Below, piece after piece: positions 4,869-9,263 of a stretch of 9,263 nucleotides of DNA (the stretch's first letter is position 1; each line of letters starts with the position of its first letter). This stretch comes from DATAFO01 sp046728935 (GTDB lineage: Bacteria > Actinomycetota > Thermoleophilia > Solirubrobacterales > 70-9). The position numbers were made by a program, and so were the translations under genes. The notes under the pieces were generated by a model. The model saw nothing but the letters and a program-made list of their open reading frames with translations. It was not told the DNA's origin and made no database searches. Location: positions 1 through 9,263 of the forward strand of contig JBKPFS010000117.1 of assembly GCA_046728935.1 (NCBI GenBank). The letters are read 5' to 3'.

Positions 4869-7028
4869 TTAGAGCGACGCGGCCTCGGCCGCGCGCGTCG
4901 CGTGGCGCTCGATCATCTCCCGCTGGAGGTTCCGTGGCCTGCCGTCGGGATGGCGGCGGGTCCAGCCGCCGTCGGAGCCAAGCTCCCACGCGTTGGTGTT
5001 GTCGACCAGCGCTCGATCGAGCACGTCGAGCAGGTCGGCCCGCAATCTCTCGTCGTCCACGGGAACGACCAGCTCGACCCGGTTGTAGAGGTTGCGCGGC
5101 ATCAAATCGGCGGAGCCGATGTAGACGCGCTCCGGCTCCCCGGGGCGCTCGAAGGAGAAGATCCGCAAGTGCTCGAGGAACCGGTCGACGATCGAGATCA
5201 CCTCGATGTTCTCCGAGACGCCCTCGACGCCCGGCCGCAGGGCGCAGATGCCGCGCACGTTCAGCTCCACGCGGACGCCGGCCTGGGAGGCCCTGTACAG
5301 GGCCCGGACCGAGGTCGCGTCGAGCAGCGAGTTCATCTTCAGCCTGATCCGCGCCGGGCTGTCCGCGCTGTGCGCGGCGATCGTGCGCTCCACCTCCGCG
5401 AGGATCTCCCGCTGGAGGTTGAAGGGCGCGATCAGCGCCTTGCGGTAGCGGCGCGGTCGCGCGTAGCCGGTGAGGTAGTTGAACATCTCCGCGATGTCGG
5501 CCCCGAGCTGCGGATCGCAGGTGAACAGCCCGGCGTCGGTGTACAGGCGGGCCGTCTTGGGGTTGTAGTTGCCGGTGCCGACGTGGACGTAGTGACGCAC
5601 GCGGTCCCCCTCCCGCCGGACGACCAGCACGCACTTGCAGTGCGTCTTCAGGGCCGGGATGCCGTAGACGACGTGGACCCCCGCCTCCTCCAGCTTCTTC
5701 GCCCACTGGATGTTGGCCCGCTCGTCGAATCGCGCCTTCAGCTCCACCATGCACACCGCCTGCTTGCCGCGCTCCGCTGCCTCGATCAGGCCGGGGACCA
5801 GCGGTGAGTCGGCGCTCGTGCGGTAGACGGTCTGCTTGATCGCCAGCACGTCGGGGTCTTCGACCGCCTGGTTGACGAATCTGACCACCGAGTTGGTGAA
5901 CGAGTCGTAGGGGTGATGGACGAGGATGTCTCCCTCCCGCATCGCCGCGAACACGTCCGCCTCCTTGCCGTCCTCACCGAGCAGACGCGGCTGGATCACG
6001 GAGCTGTGCTGCGGGTAGCGGAGATCCTCGAAGCCCTTCACGCCGACGATGTCGAACAGATCGCCGAGGTCGAGCATCCCCTCGACCTCGTAGACCTGAT
6101 TCGGCTCGATCCCGAGTGCGGCGACGAGTTGCTCGCGCATCCGCTCAGGCATGTCCGCCGCGACCTCGAGCCGCACGACCTCGCCGAAGCGCCGGCGGCG
6201 AAGCTCCTCCTCGACCGCCTGAAGGAGGTCGTCCGCCTCGTCGGACACGTCGTAGTCGGTATCCCGCGTGACCCGGAAGAAGGAGTGCTCGAGCACCTCC
6301 ATGCCCGGGAACAGCTCGCCGAGGTTGGCGGCGATCAGGTCGTCGAGGGCGACCAGCGTCGTGCCCGCGTCGTCGAGGGGAATGAACCGCCGCAGGAGCT
6401 CCTTCGGCACCTTCACCCGCGCGAGCGCCTCGACGTCCTGGTCGGGATCGCGAAGGACGACGGCCAGGCTGAGGGAGAGGTTGGAGATGTAGGGGAAGGG
6501 CCTGCCGAGCCCGATCACCAGCGGGGTCAGAACGGGGAAGACCTGGTTGCGGAACACGCGCTCGAGCTCGCGCTTCTCCTCGGGGGTGGTCCCGTCGACG
6601 GAGATCAGCCTGATCCCGTGCTCTGCCAGCGCCGGCCGCAGATCGCGCTCGAAGCAGCGCCCGATGCGCTCACGCTGCGCAGTTACCTCCTCGTGGATCG
6701 CCTCGATCTGCTCGCCGGCGCCCATCCCGTCGGGTCCGCGCGCGTCCACGCCGGCCTCGACGTAGTCGTGGAGGTTCGCGACCCGGACCATGAAGAACTC
6801 GTCCAGGTTCGACTCCCAGATGGCGCAAAACTTGACCCGCTCGAGCAGCGGCAGGGACGCGTCCTCGGCGAGCTGAAGCACACGGTCGTTGAAGTCGAGC
6901 CAGGAGAGCTCGCGGTTGAAGTAGAGCGAGGTGTCCTCGAGGTCGACCGCTGGCGCCTCGCGGCCCGCGGCCACCACGCCCGTCCCTGTCTGGGTGATCG
7001 CGCTCGCTTCGGTCTCGGTGTGTTCCAC
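4869..7028 (-). CDS. ppk1: Polyphosphate kinase 1
   Basis: This 719-aa enzyme reversibly transfers the gamma-phosphate of ATP to a growing polyphosphate chain through a phosphohistidine intermediate. Domains follow the family order. The N domain starts at YFNRELSWLDFNDRVLQLA (36-54). Next come the head domain and then two C-terminal phospholipase-D-like domains. H463 (LKTHCKCVLVV) and H620 (DRFLEHLRIF) are 157 residues apart, exactly like H435 and H592 of E. coli PPK, H435 being the phosphorylated residue. HVGTGNYNPKTARLYTD (482-498) is another family hallmark. The start is a GTG with GAGGG 3 nt upstream, and an in-frame TAG seven codons earlier limits the choice. It lies 35 bp after the PHP-glycosyltransferase gene and is probably co-transcribed with it. 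Nothing is missing. Confidence 0.97.
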   Translation of the reverse strand: MEHTETEASAITQTGTGVVAAGREAPAVDLEDTSLYFNRELSWLDFNDRVLQLAEDASLPLLERVKFCAIWESNLDEFFMVRVANLHDYVEAGVDARGPDGMGAGEQIEAIHEEVTAQRERIGRCFERDLRPALAEHGIRLISVDGTTPEEKRELERVFRNQVFPVLTPLVIGLGRPFPYISNLSLSLAVVLRDPDQDVEALARVKVPKELLRRFIPLDDAGTTLVALDDLIAANLGELFPGMEVLEHSFFRVTRDTDYDVSDEADDLLQAVEEELRRRRFGEVVRLEVAADMPERMREQLVAALGIEPNQVYEVEGMLDLGDLFDIVGVKGFEDLRYPQHSSVIQPRLLGEDGKEADVFAAMREGDILVHHPYDSFTNSVVRFVNQAVEDPDVLAIKQTVYRTSADSPLVPGLIEAAERGKQAVCMVELKARFDERANIQWAKKLEEAGVHVVYGIPALKTHCKCVLVVRREGDRVRHYVHVGTGNYNPKTARLYTDAGLFTCDPQLGADIAEMFNYLTGYARPRRYRKALIAPFNLQREILAEVERTIAAHSADSPARIRLKMNSLLDATSVRALYRASQAGVRVELNVRGICALRPGVEGVSENIEVISIVDRFLEHLRIFSFERPGEPERVYIGSADLMPRNLYNRVELVVPVDDERLRADLLDVLDRALVDNTNAWELGSDGGWTRRHPDGRPRNLQREMIERHATRAAEAASL

Positions 7029-7031
7029 GTG

Positions 7032-7036
7032 CCCTC
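7032..7036 (-). promoter_or_regulatory. Ribosome binding site of ppk1 (GAGGG)
   Basis: GAGGG on the minus strand, 3 nt before the GTG start at 7028. It lies inside the 35-bp gap after the upstream PHP-glycosyltransferase stop. Together with the in-frame TAG at about 7047-7049 it fixes the ppk1 start at this GTG. Confidence 0.6.
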
Positions 7037-7063
7037 GGGCTACAGGCTAATGGGCGCGTGCCC

Positions 7064-9263
7064 TCAGGCGACTTCGCGCAGCGGGGTGGGCTGTGGCTTG
7101 CGGGCGCCCCGCCCGACCGCGCGCTCGTATCCCGCCGCGAGCTGCCCGAGTGCCGCCTCCCAGGTTCGACCCCGGACCTCGGCGAGGGCGGACCGCGCGA
7201 TGCGCTCACGCAGGAAGCGAGAGCCGGCGAGCTGGGCGACGGCGGCCGCGAGCTCGCCCGCGTCCGCGGGGCAGAGCCAGCCCGTGTGCCGGTCGTGGAT
7301 GAGGGAGAGGGGACCGCCCTCGGCGACCGCGACCACCGGTAGGCCGCTGGCCTGCGCCTCGACGATCACCTGCCCGTACGTGTCCGTCCGCGACGGGAAG
7401 AGGAAGACGTCGGCGCTCGCGTAGGCGATCGCAAGCTGCTCTCGGTCGAGCCAGCCGAGGAAGGTCGCGTGCGCGCCGAGCCGCTCGCGGAGCATCTCCT
7501 CCTCGGGGCCGCCCCCGGCGAGGAGCAGGTGCAGGCGCGGATCGCGTTCGCGTGCGCGCAGGAAGCTCTCGGCGAGCAGCTCCGCGCCCTTCTCCTTCGT
7601 CAGGCGCCCGGCGTAGAACACCTTGAGCTGGCCGGGGAAGGCAGCGGGATCGCGCTTCGCGGGGTCGTAGAGGGTCAGGTCCACGCCGCGGACCCAGCGC
7701 CCGATCCGCTCGCGCTCGATCCCCAGGGCGACCAGCGACTCGTCGCTCGCGGGGCTCGGTGAGAGCACGACCTCGCATTGCCGGTAGAGGAGCGAGAGCA
7801 TGCCCCGCATCCCCGCCTCGATCGCCGCGTCGCCGCTGCGGAGCGCGGCGTAGGCGGCCAGCTCCGTGTGATAGCTGCCGATCAGCCTCATGCCACCGAT
7901 CCGGGCGGCGAGCGCGGCGCCGATTCCGGCCGGGCCGGGGGAGGCGAGGTGAACGAGGTCGTAGCGGCCCTCGGCGAGGGTGGAGACCAGCTCGGGCACG
8001 CTCGGGACGCCGATGTTCATCCCGGCGTAGAACGGCACCTCGACCTCGGCGACCGCTGGCAGGCGGCGATCGACGCGGGCGTCGGTGCCGACGACCTCGA
8101 CCTCCCAGCCCGGGACGCCGTGCTCGCGGATGCGCTCGATCGTGTGCGTGACCCCGTGCATCGCGCTGGCGCCGTCGACCACGAGAGCCACTCGGCCCGG
8201 CTCCCCGTCGCGGTTGGCGAGCATCGCCTTCTCGTTGCCGAGAATCGTCGCCGCCGCCGCGTAGGGCACCGCCGGCACGCAGGCGTCGAAGAGGCCGCGA
8301 ATCGCATCGCCGTAGCCTCCACCCGAGGCGGCCGCCTCGGTCGCGGCATCGACCGCGGCGCGGAGCTTGCGCTCGTGGATCCTGCGCGCCCGGCGGAAGA
8401 GGTCGAAGTGGCTGAAGTCCTCTCCCTTGATCAGCTCGATCAGCTCCTCCGGGTCGGTGCTCAGGTCGATGCTCCGGAGCCACGCGCCCAGCAGCGCGCG
8501 TGCGTCGTCGGACCGGAGGTCTGGGCTGGCGGTCCCGCCGCGGGCCGCCCCGTCCGAGACCGCCCGCTCGGCCACCTCGAGCAGAACCCGCGGGTCCAGC
8601 GCGCGGTCGTCGTGGCCAGACCGCGCGAGCGCCTGGACCGCAAGCGCCAGCGCCGAGTGGGCCCACTTGGCGGCGCTCCCCTGATCACCGCGGCCCGTCG
8701 CGCGCCCGGCGCGCACGTGTGCGAGGAACTCGTCCGGCGTCGCAGCGACGGGTGTCTCGGAGCACGTGCGCCCGATGTCGATCCCGGCGTGGTCGTCGGT
8801 CCCGCCGATTCCGGTCCCACCGTGGGTCTCGATGTAGATCGCGGCCGGCAGGTTCAGCTCGGCGTCGCGCGCGCCGTTGCGCACTTCCCAGATGCCGAAC
8901 AGCTCGGCGAGCCGGCGCCGGTGGCGCGGGGTGAGCGGCGCGGCGACGGCGTAGAACGGGTGCGCGAGCGCGCAGGTGATCTCGCGCTCGTGCAGGTAGG
9001 CGGCCACGACCTCCACGTCGTCGCGGTGCGCCTGGAGCCACTCGTGGTCGTCGGGCGTGATGCCGAGGCAGAGCACGTGCACCTGCTGCGGCTCGCCGCG
9101 GAAGGCGACGGTCAGCTCCTCGGAGATGAACACGTCGGGCCGGCCGGCGATCTCCAGCACGCCGTCGATCGTGTCGTGATCGGTGATCGTGACGAAGTCC
9201 AGCCCGCGCCGCTTGGCGAGGGCGTAGACCTCCTCCGGAGGGGTCGCGCACTCGGGCAGGCCG
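7064..9263 (-). CDS. PHP-domain / GT4 glycosyltransferase fusion (5' end outside window)
   Basis: The frame is open to the right edge, so the N-terminus is missing; 732 residues are visible (numbered from the first whole codon). Residues 1 to about 190 form a PHP metal-dependent phosphoesterase domain: TITDHD (25-30), ISEE (46-49), AHPF (100-103) and GGTDDH (153-158) supply most metal ligands. The usual first HxH motif would lie just outside. Residues 195-350 are a helix-rich segment I do not recognise. Residues 357-720 are a GT-B glycosyltransferase of family GT4: VALVVDGASAMHGV opening, SYHTE (463-467), YAGRLTKEKG (550-559), and TDTYGQVIVEA (626-636) with Asp replacing the first Glu of the EX7E motif, as in PimB- and SqdX-like enzymes. 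It probably moves a sugar from a nucleotide donor to a lipid or glycan. Donor, acceptor and the target of the PHP domain are unknown. ppk1 follows after 35 bp. Confidence 0.9.
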   Translation of the reverse strand, partial: GLPECATPPEEVYALAKRRGLDFVTITDHDTIDGVLEIAGRPDVFISEELTVAFRGEPQQVHVLCLGITPDDHEWLQAHRDDVEVVAAYLHEREITCALAHPFYAVAAPLTPRHRRRLAELFGIWEVRNGARDAELNLPAAIYIETHGGTGIGGTDDHAGIDIGRTCSETPVAATPDEFLAHVRAGRATGRGDQGSAAKWAHSALALAVQALARSGHDDRALDPRVLLEVAERAVSDGAARGGTASPDLRSDDARALLGAWLRSIDLSTDPEELIELIKGEDFSHFDLFRRARRIHERKLRAAVDAATEAAASGGGYGDAIRGLFDACVPAVPYAAAATILGNEKAMLANRDGEPGRVALVVDGASAMHGVTHTIERIREHGVPGWEVEVVGTDARVDRRLPAVAEVEVPFYAGMNIGVPSVPELVSTLAEGRYDLVHLASPGPAGIGAALAARIGGMRLIGSYHTELAAYAALRSGDAAIEAGMRGMLSLLYRQCEVVLSPSPASDESLVALGIERERIGRWVRGVDLTLYDPAKRDPAAFPGQLKVFYAGRLTKEKGAELLAESFLRARERDPRLHLLLAGGGPEEEMLRERLGAHATFLGWLDREQLAIAYASADVFLFPSRTDTYGQVIVEAQASGLPVVAVAEGGPLSLIHDRHTGWLCPADAGELAAAVAQLAGSRFLRERIARSALAEVRGRTWEAALGQLAAGYERAVGRGARKPQPTPLREVA

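Noticed and set aside
3388..4872. Long plus-strand open frame (494 aa) antisense to the oxidoreductase
   Set aside because: Low-complexity, Arg/Gly/Ala-rich product with no recognisable domain. It is the expected mirror of high-GC third-position bias in the real gene.
4774..5754. Upstream extension of the oxidoreductase frame to a 792-aa protein
   Set aside because: The extra 327 residues are Arg/Gly/Ala/Pro-rich, lack any domain, and lie in another frame of ppk1, whose product is clearly real.
5913..7424. Long plus-strand open frame (503 aa) antisense to ppk1 and the PHP-GT gene
   Set aside because: It spans two real genes and their spacer, shows no family resemblance, and arises from codon bias.
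7206..8666. Minus-strand 486-aa frame overlapping the PHP-GT gene
   Set aside because: Arg/Gly/Pro-rich shadow of the PHP-GT gene in another frame, with none of the conserved motifs.

Overview
The window is high-GC chromosomal DNA packed with genes, nearly all on the minus strand. GC-rich codon use, GTG starts and very long antisense open frames suggest an actinobacterium. My best guess is a Thermoleophilia/Solirubrobacterales-type lineage, but that rests on general style and gene content, not on a marker gene. I see no rRNA, tRNA, CRISPR array or phage genes, and no gene-free stretch longer than about 100 bp.

Layout from left to right. (1) Positions 6-1034 hold a complete IS481-family insertion sequence with a 316-aa DDE transposase, 23-bp imperfect terminal inverted repeats and a CTAG-centred target. 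The element carries no stop codon for its transposase; the stop is read from the flanking target DNA. (2) Next is a minus-strand run, probably one transcription unit, read right to left: dinB (Y-family DNA polymerase IV), a stand-alone tandem-ACT protein and a SnoaL/NTF2-fold protein. The IS sits 23 bp beyond the end of the last of these. (3) A 95-bp divergent spacer separates dinB from the only plus-strand gene, a small GlsB/YeaQ-type three-helix membrane protein. (4) That gene converges, with a 3-bp gap, on a second minus-strand run. Read right to left this is a PHP-domain/GT4 glycosyltransferase fusion (cut by the right edge), ppk1 (polyphosphate kinase) and a DAO-family FAD-dependent oxidoreductase. 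PHP-GT and ppk1 are 35 bp apart and probably co-transcribed. A 95-bp spacer with a strong hairpin lies between ppk1 and the oxidoreductase.

Most of this is ordinary housekeeping, stress and metabolic content, and I do not see a convincing unknown multi-gene system. The items most worth a second look are the target-supplied stop codon of the IS, the PHP-glycosyltransferase fusion next to ppk1 with its uncharacterised middle segment, the structured leader of the transposase, and the apparent leaderless start of dinB.
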